From: Planoprotostelium fungivorum | Lineage: Eukaryota; Evosea; Variosea; Cavosteliida; Cavosteliaceae | Direction of reading: 5' to 3' | Assembly (NCBI GenBank): GCA_003024175.1 | Contig: MDYQ01000130.1 | Location: forward strand, 1-64,000 | DNA: 64,000 nt | In this document: piece after piece, positions 47,137 to 57,570 of the stretch | How positions within the stretch are numbered: the stretch's first letter is position 1 | Layout: every line of letters starts with the position of its first letter | The notes under the pieces: model-generated | The model's input: the letters and a program-made list of their open reading frames with translations, nothing else | The model's database searches: none | What the model was told of the DNA's origin: nothing | Program-made: the position numbers and the translations under genes

Positions 47137-50100
47137 CTACTCTTCCTCTTCCCTCTCCTCTTTCTTCTCTTCTGTCTTCTCTTCCTTCTCTATCTTCTCT
47201 GTCTTCTCCTCTTTTTCCTTCTCTTCCTCTTTCTCCTTTTTGGAGTCGTCTACTAATGTCACACTTGTCTTCGTCTCCTCCTTCGTCCCTTCGGTCTCTT
47301 TCACTTCCTCCTCTTCTGTCTTCCCCTTCTCTATCTTCTCCTCTTTCTCTGTCTTCTCCTCCTTCTCTGTCTTCTCCTTGCTTCCCTCCTTAGATTGACT
47401 CTTTGGTATCTTCTTGTCCTTGATGCTGTAGATCATCGACCGACTCTCCCCTTGCTGGTGTCTCATCGGATCCGCATACACTCCATACATCGACCGCGAG
47501 TAGTACACCGACGTCGACGTCGACCTCGTCTGGATCGGCTGTACGTTCATGGAGCTGGGCCTCCCCATCAGAACCACCGACGGTGTCGTCCTCGCCCTCC
47601 TTCTCATCTCCTCAGGGTCTAAGGCATCGTACCTGTCTCTCTCAGTCCAATTGAAGATGCAACGGAGCTCACCTTCCCGAGCTCCTCCTGTCGAATACGG
47701 GAGAGCTCTTCGAATCCCTCGATGCCCTTCCGAACGAGCCAGACTTCCATGCAGGTGACTGAGGGGACTTGCTGCTGATGGAAGAGACGACACTGCTGGG
47801 GAAGGCTTGAATGATCTCGTTGATAGCGACGAGACGGGTTCTGGGGCGATTTTCGAACATGGGAGAGTGGGTGGCAGCTCTCTCTGCGTTGATGACTGTG
47901 GAGGTGAGATTTCATCGAGTGCTAAGGCTCACGTTTGGTCAGGAACAGTCTGCGGAATTCCGAGTTGCGTTCGTAGATGGGTGGATTGCCCAGGAGAGGG
48001 CCCTGGGAGATGTGAGGGGGAATTCGAGGAGATTTCGACTTACGTATGGGTGTACACCGGGCTTGTTGCCTACGGAAATTTCGTAGAATTTCTTCTCGGG
48101 TGTGGAGGAAGGATGTAATTGTACGATCACGAACACGTCTGAGACCCATCAGTTCCCGCCATCCCACAAGATTCAAATTTCGAATCGACTCACGATTGTA
48201 CTGAGATCTGAAGGTTGAAACGTCGACGGGGTTGTTACCCTCCTTGAATATGATGATGACGACATCATTTCCCAGATGTTTCTTCCTCTCTATCTGAATG
48301 GCATCCTCTACTTTACGATAAGGCAGCATCGTTGACACCTGTGAGAGATTAAAATGAAATAAAATCATCTCCACTGTGATGATGGTAGAGAAATAATTCG
48401 ACTCACGTGAAACATGATCTGTACGTCTTCAAATTGCGTGAAAACTGACGTGTCTCCCGTCCTCTCGTCTGCTGCCGTTCAGAATCTTCCGAGAGAAAAA
48501 AGGCGGGAAACTGGACTCACTCTTGACGTCCAGACCACCGGTGTACTTGTCCCAACCCTTCAACTTGATGCGATCACCCAAAAATTCCAGGAAATCTTCG
48601 AATTCCGGACTTCCAGATTCTGCGTGGGTCAGATTTGAATTTCGAATCTCCCGCCCACCGTTATTGTACATTTGATTCTCGTTCTGTCCGTCCGTGGCGT
48701 ACAAGATTCCGATTTTGTATTTTTTCGATATCGACAGAGCCTCCAAATCCAACATCTTCTTGACAAACTCTTCTGAACTATCAAACTATCTCGTGTCATA
48801 CAATAGAAATGCGATAATCATCATCAGATCAGACGCAATACATGTGCCTATCTATAACGATGTATACGTGTAAATATATAAAATCAGATATGAGTCGATA
48901 TACATCGAAGCTGTGATGGTCTCACCTTTTTGATCTTATTGCTTGAAATTCCTGGAATAGTCGATTTCGTGTACATCAACAGTTCCTTCTTCTTCCCCGT
49001 AAACTGCGCCGGCACCCAGAACCTCTGATCACGCTGTGCCACGTCAGATGACGTCATCACACGTCACCTCACCTCCTTCGTCCTCAAGAGGGCGCGAGCA
49101 TCGTCACCCTCCTTTGTTTTCTCCACCGAGAGAATGAAAGCATTGATGGCTGGGCTGACGTGTGAATTACTCATCTTCCCCGGCTTCTCCTCCGATGCAG
49201 TGGGCACCGGTTCGTCCATCTCACCCCAGTAGTTGACGTGATCTATTTTTGGATCAGCGACCGTCTACAACGGTGTAGACTCACCCCTCTTGGACATGTG
49301 GAGTCGGTAGTAGGGAATGTCGAGGTTTGGATCCTCCACGACAACTTCTGAAGGGTGGTTCTCTGGGTTCGTGTTCCTTCCCGTTTCGAGTATCCAGGAT
49401 GGATTTGCACTCTTGATCAGACTACTCGGTTCAAACTCTTTGATCTGTTTCAATGTCAGAGTGTCAATGTAATGGGTGTCAATGTGAGAGAGTCAATGTA
49501 TGGGTGTGAATGTATGGCTGTCAATGTATGGGTGTGAATGTATGGATGTGAATGTGAGAGAGTGAATGTATGGATGTGAATGTGAGAGAGTGAATGTATG
49601 GATGTGAATGTATGGCTGTCAATGTATGGCTGTCAATGTATGGGTGTGAACGTGAGAGAGTGAATGTATGGGTGTCAATGAAAGATGATAGGATGATGAT
49701 AGGATGTAAGATGAGGTTACCATGAGATCTGTCCAAGGGATGCGCTCTTCATTCTGGTTGGACCATCTCTCTATTGGATTATCCTTCAGATATCTCTCAC
49801 ACTTCTCCAGTATCATCTCTGCATCCGGAATATCTCCGGCGAACTACCCCCGTCAGCCATCTACATCGTTGTAGACGAGACATTCACCATTTCAACGTGG
49901 GAGAAGATGAAACCCTGGGAGGGAGAGAAGATGAATGTACCACCGAGCTGGTTGACATCAGCTGTTGTCGTTCCCATCTTAAGGCCTGACTGATATGCGT
50001 TCCTGACGCAGCCCAGAGAGGTCGAATTGATGACGAAGCGGGATCCGTAGTTCAGATTCATGAATCTACAACGTTGTAGATCGGTCGGTGGATCTCGCGG

Positions 50101-51154
50101 AGAACTCACTTGTGCAGGGCACTCTTGGTATCGGAATAGACGTGACGTGGAAATTCACACTTGTTGTCTTTCAGACCATTTCTGACTCCACTGCTGCCCT
50201 CTAGACAGATGGCCACCATCTGTACTCCCCTACCTCCATCAGCTCATCGTTCTACAACGATCCACTCACGATGCCGCCAGCTGCTGTTGGTATTCGTTGA
50301 AATACAAGATGAGTTGTTTCGACAATATGCATCCCAAGTGCCTCAGAAAGACAAAGACGGTGAGAGGGTACTCTCTTACCACCTCCTTCACGCTCGTCAT
50401 CTTTCCCGCGCGATCTTCGATGGAAAAGTCGATGAAAGCAGCCACTCTGGCCTTCTGGATGAGATTCGTATCGTCTTCAGGTAAGTCTGTCTCGTCCTTG
50501 TTGAATTCTTCTTCGTCTGTCGTGTCGCCCCACTGCTTGGCCGCTTTGACTGGGAGACGTTAGGGAGAATAAAATGAAATAAAATAGCTCACCGTATTCG
50601 GCCACGCCTGGCTCTTTGCTGACTGCCTCCATCTGATCTAGACTAGTCTTTGCATAGTTGATCATCTGTGGGAGATCAGCGCGGATGGAGGATGGAAAGA
50701 TGAGGAAGGTGACCTCGTTGAGGGCGGTAATCCACTCTACTAGAGAAGTTTCGTCGAGTGCCTGCAGTGTGTGTGTCTTTCCTTTTCGCATGCGGATGGT
50801 GATCTTGAGCTCATCCCTCTCTTTCGTCTCGATCTTCGCACCTTGTAGAGGAACGACACCGGCGATGTTGCCCGGTGGATCTGATGGACCTCGTGGCGTC
50901 TGTGGATGAAATAAATGATAGCTGCGATCGGATGATGTGATCCCGATTCGAAAAGAACATGTGCTAAAGAGATGGTAGATGGTGCTCACCATATAATAAT
51001 AAAGTGATTGTGTGATAGGATCTAATTGAAACCAAAATTGGGTATACTTCTTGAAAACTCTGCCCATCTTCTTTTTGAGGTAGCCGGATCTCTTCATCGA
51101 ATCGACGGCGGCGGCCATTTCTGATGTCATCGCATTCGGTCGGCTCAGCTGCAT
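47137..51154 (-). CDS. PH - peroxiredoxin-like - RapGAP fusion protein
   Basis: About 1,050 residues over many exons. The N-terminal PH domain is SGYLKKKMGRVFKKYTQFWF ... THTLQALDETSLVEWITALN. A peroxiredoxin-like-2 (AhpC/TSA_2) domain follows at about 50520-49780: FIDFSIEDRAGKMTSV, LTVFVFLRHLGCILSKQLIL (one Cys, CxxS), MVAICLEGSSGVRNGL, LGCVRNAYQSGLKMG, QLGGTFIFSPSQGFIFSHVE and FAGDIPDAEMILEKC. A RapGAP domain then runs at about 49400-47930: PYYRLHMSKR, NAFILSVEKTKEGDDARALL, KYKIGILYATDGQNENQMYN, IMFHVSTMLPYRKVED, KHLGNDVVIIIFKEGNNPVD. The tail is very rich in Lys and Glu. RapGAP domains use an Asn thumb to hydrolyse Rap-GTP. Frames are continuous across GT...AG joins, including the linker intron with a minisatellite (49445-49720), so I read one gene. 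Confidence 0.8.
49263..49280. repeat. Intronic palindrome GTCTACAACGGTGTAGAC
   Basis: Inverted repeat GTCTACA/TGTAGAC around ACGG, right after a GTGAGT donor of the RapGAP-fusion gene on the minus strand. A member of the recurring CTACAACG/CGTTGTAG set. Confidence 0.7.
49456..49682. repeat. 14-bp minisatellite in a RapGAP-fusion intron
   Basis: About 15 copies of a 14-bp unit, typically TGAATGTATGGNTG alternating with TGAATGTGAGAGAG, inside the 276-base intron 49445-49720. Most introns here are about 50 bases, so the repeat accounts for nearly all of the extra length. Confidence 0.85.
49859..49876. repeat. Intronic palindrome ATCTACATCGTTGTAGAC
   Basis: An imperfect inverted repeat in another intron of the RapGAP-fusion gene, same family as the copies at 49263 and 50064. 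Confidence 0.65.
50064..50081. repeat. Intronic perfect palindrome ATCTACAACGTTGTAGAT
   Basis: An 18-bp perfect palindrome inside an intron of the RapGAP-fusion gene. It is identical to the copy at 58499 in the APC7 gene. Confidence 0.8.
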
Positions 51155-51836
51155 TACAGATTTAGTCTACAGACCACTCCCTGATCTCCTTTGACAACAG
51201 CGTCATACAGAGCATGATTGAACATCCATTTGAATATGTACGATGTCTCCCCTCTAAAGAAGAGAAAGAGATCGAGCCAAGATATGATATGTGTTCGAGA
51301 TCTCCACTCACCTTATTCACTTCCGCTTGTCCAACCATATTTGGAGAGAGCGTCGTCGTCATAACCAGTGAGAATGATGGACCTCAGAGGTCTTTCTTAG
51401 CGTATCTCGTGAAGCTCACAGATGAGCAACACAGAAGCGCTATTTCAGAGTATCTGGGTGCTCCGATTGCCCCTCTATCGCTGAGATGATAATAATAAAC
51501 CCCGCTAGTCGTTTTCCTGGTAGAAAAATGCTCCCACTTACTGTGTCCGGCTCCCAGAACCAAAGACAAGAAAGGCAAAACGTCTATCTGCTCCCTCTTC
51601 AGAGCTGAGTCGTCTGAATCGAGAAGAAGAGAGGATCGGTTGAGTGAGGTGATCGTGCGGGTGCCTGAGTGCTATGCTCAGGTGTTTGCTACCACAAAGA
51701 TTGACGGTTCTATTTTCTATTTTTTCTGACTAAATTGTCAGTCGTTGTCACGTCTGTACATCAACGAGCACATCACACAATCATCTGCAATCACATTGAC
51801 CACGACACGCACGCATGAGAGCAGACGTTCGAAACT
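51155..51836. other. Unresolved region with coding-like minus-strand pieces
   Basis: Several pieces on the minus strand look protein-like, such as LPFLSLVLGAGHS (about 51570-51530), RSIILTGYDDDALSKYGW (about 51390-51330) and SYIFKWMFNHALYDAVVKG (about 51240-51190). The last frame ends in a TAA that overlaps the ATG of the RapGAP-fusion gene (TAATG). I could not join these into one frame with convincing introns, and I do not recognise a family. A small gene may be present. Confidence 0.3.
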
Positions 51837-51843
51837 TATATAA
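51837..51843 (+). promoter_or_regulatory. TATA box TATATAA
   Basis: A clean TATATAA 56 bases ahead of an ATG (51899). TATA-like sequences are rare in this window, so this probably marks a regulated promoter. Confidence 0.5.
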
Positions 51844-51993
51844 GAGGGTGTGACACTTTGCATCACATAGTACGACCTATTCGCGAGCGACTGACACCAT
51901 GTGTAGCTCATCTGGGCGGGAAGAACTTACCCAGGGGGTCAAGAGTTTGTCAGACGACGAACGAAGGAAGCATTTTTTCGACAGAGAGACGAA

Positions 51994-52175
51994 ATGGATA
52001 ACACAAAGCTAGATGAGCTGGTCAAGAGGGGTGAATACGTGGCTGGAGAAGTCGAATCGTTTGGACCCTTTCACAAATACAGAGAGATGAAGAAGAGGTG
52101 AACCCATTACATGATGTTCATCCTTTCGTGTGACTCGAATCACTCACATGCCCCAGGTATTATCCAGAGGAGTGA
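51994..52175 (+). CDS. Possible small spliced ORF of about 40 residues
   Basis: Starts MDNTKLDELVKRGEYVAGEV, continues ESFGPFHKYREMKKR, and after a 62-base GTGAAC...CCCAG intron ends RYYPEE. Charged, no signal peptide, no known family. An overlapping 37-codon frame (51899-52012, starting MCSSSGREEL) lies closer to the TATA box and is the alternative reading; one may be an upstream ORF of the other. Confidence 0.25.
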
Positions 52176-52455
52176 ACATCATGTGATGGGTTAGACGTCA
52201 GAGCAAGAGGAGGGTCAGAGGAGTACAATTCATTAAGAACCAGAGTATCTGGAGGTGCGAAGGTCAAGGAAGTGTACGAGTATAAATTTCTGTCGAATTT
52301 CCGATACTGTTTGGCGGTTCGCATCATCACTCACGCACCACGATCAACAACACGGCCTCTACGAACGACCATACGGACACGAAGAAGAATAAGAAAAGAG
52401 GCAAACGAAAAAGCCTCACCATCCACAATAAGCGTTAAAAAAACATTGTCACACC

Positions 52456-53031
52456 ATGGCTTGGCCTGAGGAACAAGTTCCTCAGATCGACACTCCCAGA
52501 GAATCGTTGGCTCTTCGTGAGCGATCGGACCACCCCAACATGGGAGAGAAAGAAATCATGTGTGCAGAGATGCTTCTTTCTCTGAGAGAACCCGCTCATG
52601 TAGAATCCACAACCCAAAACAACAACATCATCGAAACTGCCACAACAATCCTTCATACCATCCCCAACCAAGCAACTCCCAACACCAGCCCGATCAAGCA
52701 GATCCCCACCTCCCCCGCGCGTCACAACAACTCCGTCTTCCATCACCAACATCTCGTCCTCCAGGGTGTGCCACCGATCCCATTCAAGTCGAGACGCCGC
52801 ATGAAGAGAAACACGAATCCATGCCCGGAGCACAGGAGAAAGCACCAGCGTTGCCCCGAGACTTGCCCCAGCCGATTGAAAGGATGCAAGGAGGTATTTG
52901 CCATGGCAGATGGAGCTCACGATGGAATGGAGAGCGAATCAGCTCCCTCCTCTCCCGTGAAGGCGGAGACAGACAGCTACCACAGTTCGTCGTCTGAACA
53001 ACCAGCTCCTCTTCCCCTCCAATCGATGTGA
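52456..53031 (+). CDS. Hypothetical 191-residue protein with Cys/His-rich patch
   Basis: A single open frame without introns, starting at a strong context (CACCATGG). The N-terminal half is rich in E, T, N and P. A patch with regularly spaced cysteines and basic residues (NPCPEHRRKHQRCPETCPSR) might bind metal or nucleic acid. The C terminus is Ser/Pro-rich (SSPVKAETDSYHSSSSEQ). I do not recognise the family. The stop TGA is directly joined to AATAAA, which supports a real 3' end. Being intronless among intron-rich neighbours is unusual. Confidence 0.5.
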   Translation: MAWPEEQVPQIDTPRESLALRERSDHPNMGEKEIMCAEMLLSLREPAHVESTTQNNNIIETATTILHTIPNQATPNTSPIKQIPTSPARHNNSVFHHQHLVLQGVPPIPFKSRRRMKRNTNPCPEHRRKHQRCPETCPSRLKGCKEVFAMADGAHDGMESESAPSSPVKAETDSYHSSSSEQPAPLPLQSM

Positions 53032-53036
53032 ATAAA
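53031..53036 (+). terminator. AATAAA overlapping the stop codon
   Basis: The stop TGA (53029-53031) shares its last base with AATAAA. Confidence 0.6.
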
Positions 53037-53149
53037 TAGAAAGGAAATCTTCTTTTTATTTCGTTTTCGTGGGTCGAAAGCAGGGACGTCATGATCATGA
53101 TGAGTGACGACGTCCATATCGTCTGACGGAGGCTATACACGGAATGCTT

Positions 53150-54153
53150 CTACTTGAGAGACAGCTGGTTTTGATCAGTTCATCATCTTCGAGTGAAGAA
53201 TGATGAAAACCATCAGATGAACTCACGATGCAGAAGGTGGCTGAGATGAGAAGGGTCTGGAGGGCTTCTGGGTCCTTTGCATCGGTCAAGACGGTAGATA
53301 CTGTGCTCAACTTTCCAACGTGATAATCGGACCAATCCTTCGCCGTCAACACTGTCCCATGTTATTCTCATTCGAACACCAAATCTCTCATGTTCACCCA
53401 TCACGATCCGATCGAGTTTGCCTTCTTCGTCTAACCGATAAGCTCGGACTCCCATGTTGTTTGTGATGAATCGATACGTCTTCCCTTCAAACTCCATATC
53501 AGCATCGAGTCGCCAGATGGACTTCCTCTTGAGAGGAACACGAATCTCGTGGGGTGATTGGGGGTCATTGTAGATGATCTCCGTGTCCTTCTTGTACCAG
53601 ACGGCTCTAAATCTGGATCTACATTCGAGGGTGAAAGGATCCACTAACATCTCTTCCGTCCAGAACCAGCTGTCGCTGTCGAAAATTGAACATTCTACCG
53701 ATCTAATTGTGTGGATGTCCACAGTGATGATCATTGACAAAACGATTCGACACGCAGATGTTGAGAGTGGCGATTCATATCGAAAGATCGAACATCATAA
53801 TGAGATGAAAGGGAGATGACTCACTTTGGTCTTCGTTCGTAGATTGCATTACCTTCTGAGTCTTCCAATATGAGTGGGCTGAATATACTGCGAGTCCAAG
53901 AGCTGACGTGTCGTATCTCCAAGAGAGATGCGACATACTTCTGACCAGGAGGATTATCACTCTTCCTCTTTGAGGTTGGCCTAGATCGCAGGCCTTCAGT
54001 CATCAACAAAGCTGAATTGGAAGTCGTGGTTGCTATTCTGTCCGTAATCGTGGGAGGTCTGAGTATCTTCTTTGGTGTCGATGAGATGTCAAACCGCAGA
54101 AACTCTACCGAAAATCCTCCATTGTAGATCTCAAAGTTCCTGGCAAGCATCAT
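53150..54153 (-). CDS. Possible LURP-one/tubby-fold protein
   Basis: About 285 residues in four or five exons. Strand-rich segments alternate: MMLARNFEIYNGGFSVEFLR, WTEEMLVDPFTLECRSRFRA, RVPLKRKSIWRLDADMEFEG, YRFITNNMGVRAYRLDEEGK, VLTAKDWSDYHVGKLSTVST, and a final helix DPEALQTLLISATFCI. A beta-barrel closed by a hydrophobic helix is the layout of LURP-one/phospholipid-scramblase and tubby-like folds, but no signature motif confirms this. One intron would be only 28 bases (GTGTTCG...GGACAG). The start lies 5 bases from the start of the divergent S4-PrmC gene. Confidence 0.5.
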
Positions 54154-54157
54154 CACT

Positions 54158-56454
54158 ATGTTTCGTGGACTGAGAGTTTGTTCATCTGCTCAGAGAGGTA
54201 TGTGGTGAGCAGAATGCACATGTTGACATCGATCTCAGCTCGATCTTGGGCACCATCTGCTGCAGAGACGTCCCATCAATCGAAAGCTGTCGCTCTCATC
54301 TCTGCACGTTTGGCCACATTACCCATCACACTACACCAAATCTCTGCAACATCACGCCTGATGTCTTCCACGTCACGATCGCAGATGGATGATATCACCC
54401 AAACTGTCATCAATAAGGACGGTCCATTGGCATCAGAGACGACGATCCCGTCTGACGTCACATCAGACGGAAATGCGATCATCTCCGATCACACAGACGA
54501 ACTAGTGGTGAAGGGAGAACAAACAGTACCACCGAGCATGGACGGTATCCATCTCGAGAGGTGTCACCTCCATCCCTCTCCTCGTTGATTCCATCAGGTT
54601 CCTCCTCAAACTCTTCCGAGCAGAAGTCCAGCCAAAGAGATCTCTGCCCGGTCGATCAGAGCGGGGACACTTTCTCGTCAATGGGAACATCTCGAAGCTG
54701 AATTACAAGTTGAAAGCGGGTGATACCGTCTGCGTGATGGGAATCGAAGAGAGATCATTAGAGAAAGATGAAGAGGCAGACAAGACCATCGGGTGATTGC
54801 ATTTCATCTCGACGATGATGATGTTTAGACATCTGCAGTGCACTCCGCGTGTTGGCCGAAGGAAACACGTTCAAAGCCGTCTCAAAGGACGTCGGGGTGT
54901 CTTCCATGTTGATCGCCCGAGAGGCCAAGAAGATGGGCCTCACCCTGATGAATGAGGTCGACCGCGGAGCATCGGGAATCTTCATCTTTGCGAAAGACAA
55001 CGCCGCTTTCAATTCCATCCGTGCCAGCTTATGCATCACCTGGACCGCCGTTCTGGCGGGAAAATACGAAGAGTGAATCCATCATCACCCAACCCATGTC
55101 ATCTGATCGAAGAAGGACCGATCATCCATTCTCTTCTCTTCGCATCATCAAAAGCACTCGAGGTGGTAGTGAAGGACACATCACAACGGTGGAAGTGGAC
55201 GTAAAATCGTCTACGGATGGTAACACGGTGAGAAAATTTTTCGCAGAGAAGGGGGCACACGTAATCGGCCTTGGAGGGTAAGGAAACACGGTGGCGTACG
55301 TACTGATGCGTACAGTAAGTTCACGGCTCAGGCCCTGGGTGGCTCTTCGAGAGGTCTCTTGATGGCCGTTACGAGGGCACGATTCATTGATCCGGACCAA
55401 ACGAATGGGACGGAGGTGGACGTCAGAATACCGGAACCCTACAAATTCGAAACGACAAGAAATCGAGAGCAGAAGGTGATCATCACCAACGACACATGAT
55501 CACATGACATGACGTGACCTCTTTCTCATCCCCCTCAGTTTTTCGATGACAAAGAGAGACAATGGCTGGCCGAGATTGCAGCGGCGAACGTGGAATCAGA
55601 TGCGATGGATACGGAGACACCGGCCGGGTACATCACGGGACAGAAGGAATTCTGTGGGAGAACCTTCTCCATCGGTCGCGGTGTCCTCATACCCAGAACC
55701 AGCACGGGGACTCTGGTCACTACAACGAGACAATTACCACTACCCGTGAGTACCTGCGGTGGCGTAGGTCACGTGACAGGAGCGTAGGAGAATCCGCGGA
55801 TATTGGATCTAGGTACGGGGAGTGGATGCATCTTGGTTTCATTGCTCTGCGACCTGAAGGGATCGACGGGAGTGGGAGTAGATATGAATGAGAAAGCCAT
55901 CGAATACTCCAACAAGAACGGAATACTGTGAGCGGTATCGATGTGAGATGTCACTGACGTTTCAGGCACGATGTGCAAGAGAGAGTTGAGTGGATCTGCG
56001 GTGACATGCGAGGTGTAACACAGACGAGCGCAGGTGATCGACATCATCATCATCATCGTTGTCATCATTGTCATCAACGTGATCACTGAGACGATGAAAA
56101 GGAGGCCCATTTGATGTGATTGTGTCCAATCCCCCCTATATCAGCGAGAGTCTCGCGAGGAAGATATTGGACAAGAGAGTCTTAGAGCACGAACCCAGAG
56201 AAGCACTCATCGCCGGGGATGATGGATGCGAGTTCTATCAGATCATCAAAGAGGTTGTTGAGAAGGAGAAATTGTTGAAAGAGAACGGGTACATCGTGTT
56301 GGAGGTATGAATGAGGTGATCAGGTGGTGGATGACAAGGTGAACAGGTAGGCACGGAGGGAAAAGATAGAGTCAAGACTATGTTTGATGGATGGAAGGTT
56401 GATGCCCACAAAGATGGGCAAGGCTTAGTCAGATGTCTCGTGATGAGAAAATAA
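54158..56454 (+). CDS. S4 - PrmC/HemK glutamine methyltransferase fusion, likely mitochondrial
   Basis: About 600 residues in ten or so exons. The N terminus (MFRGLRVCSSAQRARSWAPS) is Arg/Ser-rich and lacks acids, like a mitochondrial presequence. An S4 RNA-binding domain follows: GIHLERFLLKLFRAEV, then GHFLVNGNISKLNYKLKAGD. A middle region of unknown type (ALRVLAEGNTFKAVSKDVGV; STRGGSEGHITTVEVDVKSS) comes next. The C-terminal methyltransferase has GYITGQKEFCGRTFSIGRGV, LIPRTSTGTL, SAM-binding ILDLGTGSGCILVSLLCDL and the hallmark VIVSNPPYIS, then EPREALIAGDDGCEFYQIIK. PrmC/HemK methylates the Gln of the GGQ motif in release factors. The stop overlaps AATAAA. A two-gene reading is possible, but frames join without a break. 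Confidence 0.75.
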
Positions 56455-56455
56455 A
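56450..56455 (+). terminator. AATAAA overlapping the stop codon
   Basis: The methyltransferase stop TAA (56452-56454) lies inside AATAAA. Confidence 0.6.
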
Positions 56456-57570
56456 AGTTTGAGATGAATCTTCTTTATCTCAGTTCCTCTTCGATTCTAC
56501 TACTGTGTGAGAAATTCATGGTCTCGTCATCCTCGGCAGTACATGATCTGTAGCTCTCTACACATTTGGAATTTTCCGGACGCCGTCCTAATCATCCGGA
56601 TGCGCCGAGATGTGATGGTGTTGCTCTCTGTGGCACATCCTCGTTTCATGCTTTCCTTACTCTCGCTGGCGAGGAGGGTGCAGATGAAGTTCCATCTCTG
56701 AAGGGGAAGAGGAGCGCGATGCGCTGCTCGGGTGATGTGTCCGCCTTGAAATGGAAGGGAGTGGCTCTGGTTATCTGTCTGCCGTCCAAGTTCTTGTTGT
56801 GCATGTTGTTGTCTCCCTCGTTGTCTCTTTCCTCTCTCGTCGATTCTGTTGTATTCCCAATCGAAATCGGGATTCACGGAAACGACCTAAAATTAGCACG
56901 GAAGATTTCAATCAGCATCTCGGAGAATAAGAAACGTCTCCCGTTCGCATCACTGGCTTCTCCTTTCAGACAAAAGGGGACGACGCTCGGTCGGGTGAAC
57001 TGTGGGAGCCGCTTCGGAACGGCACTCTATGCTGGCGGCGCGATGTCGCACACCGACCATGTGCTTCTACGGGGACCGAGGTGCGATCAAAAGCAAGCGA
57101 CCTAATTTTCCGCTAATATCGGAGGTACGCTTGTGTGCTCACGTTCTGAACAGAGGTCGCTATCGGGTGAGGAACAGTTCATTCGTATAGAGAATTAATC
57201 TACTAAAGCGTAAGTGATCGATCAATTTGAGCACACCTCTGCCTAAGTCATCGAAGCCACGGAGGGCGATGAAAGGGAACTACTGAGTCGAGATTGCGAG
57301 AATGACTCATAATGAACAACACACTTCTTCTTGAAATCTCAAATGGGCGACCAAGTGACCGTGACTGTGTTGTGGGAGATCGACTGATCAGTGAGAGGCC
57401 GTCCGAGTTGGAAGTTCTGTCTTGCAGGCCCTAAGAATTGACCCATGACTTGCGTGAATATCAGATGAAAGCTTGGAGTATTTGATTTGATTGATTCAAG
57501 CGTTGTAAAAGGAGCGTCAATTTTCCCGCCCCTGACTATTTTGAAAAATCCCATCATCGACGCATCGAAG
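56455..57570. other. 1.1-kb region without a supported gene
   Basis: The longest gap in the window apart from the left edge. One ATG frame of 128 codons (56719-57105, +) has a hydrophobic stretch but no family match and no clean neighbours, so I do not call it. I looked for an RNA gene and saw no tRNA-like B box or cloverleaf. The last few hundred bases should hold the APC7 promoter. Confidence 0.45.

Noticed and set aside
56566-57105. 179-codon plus-strand frame
   Set aside because: It opens without an ATG; the shorter ATG version (56719) has no motif, no convincing end signal and no match.
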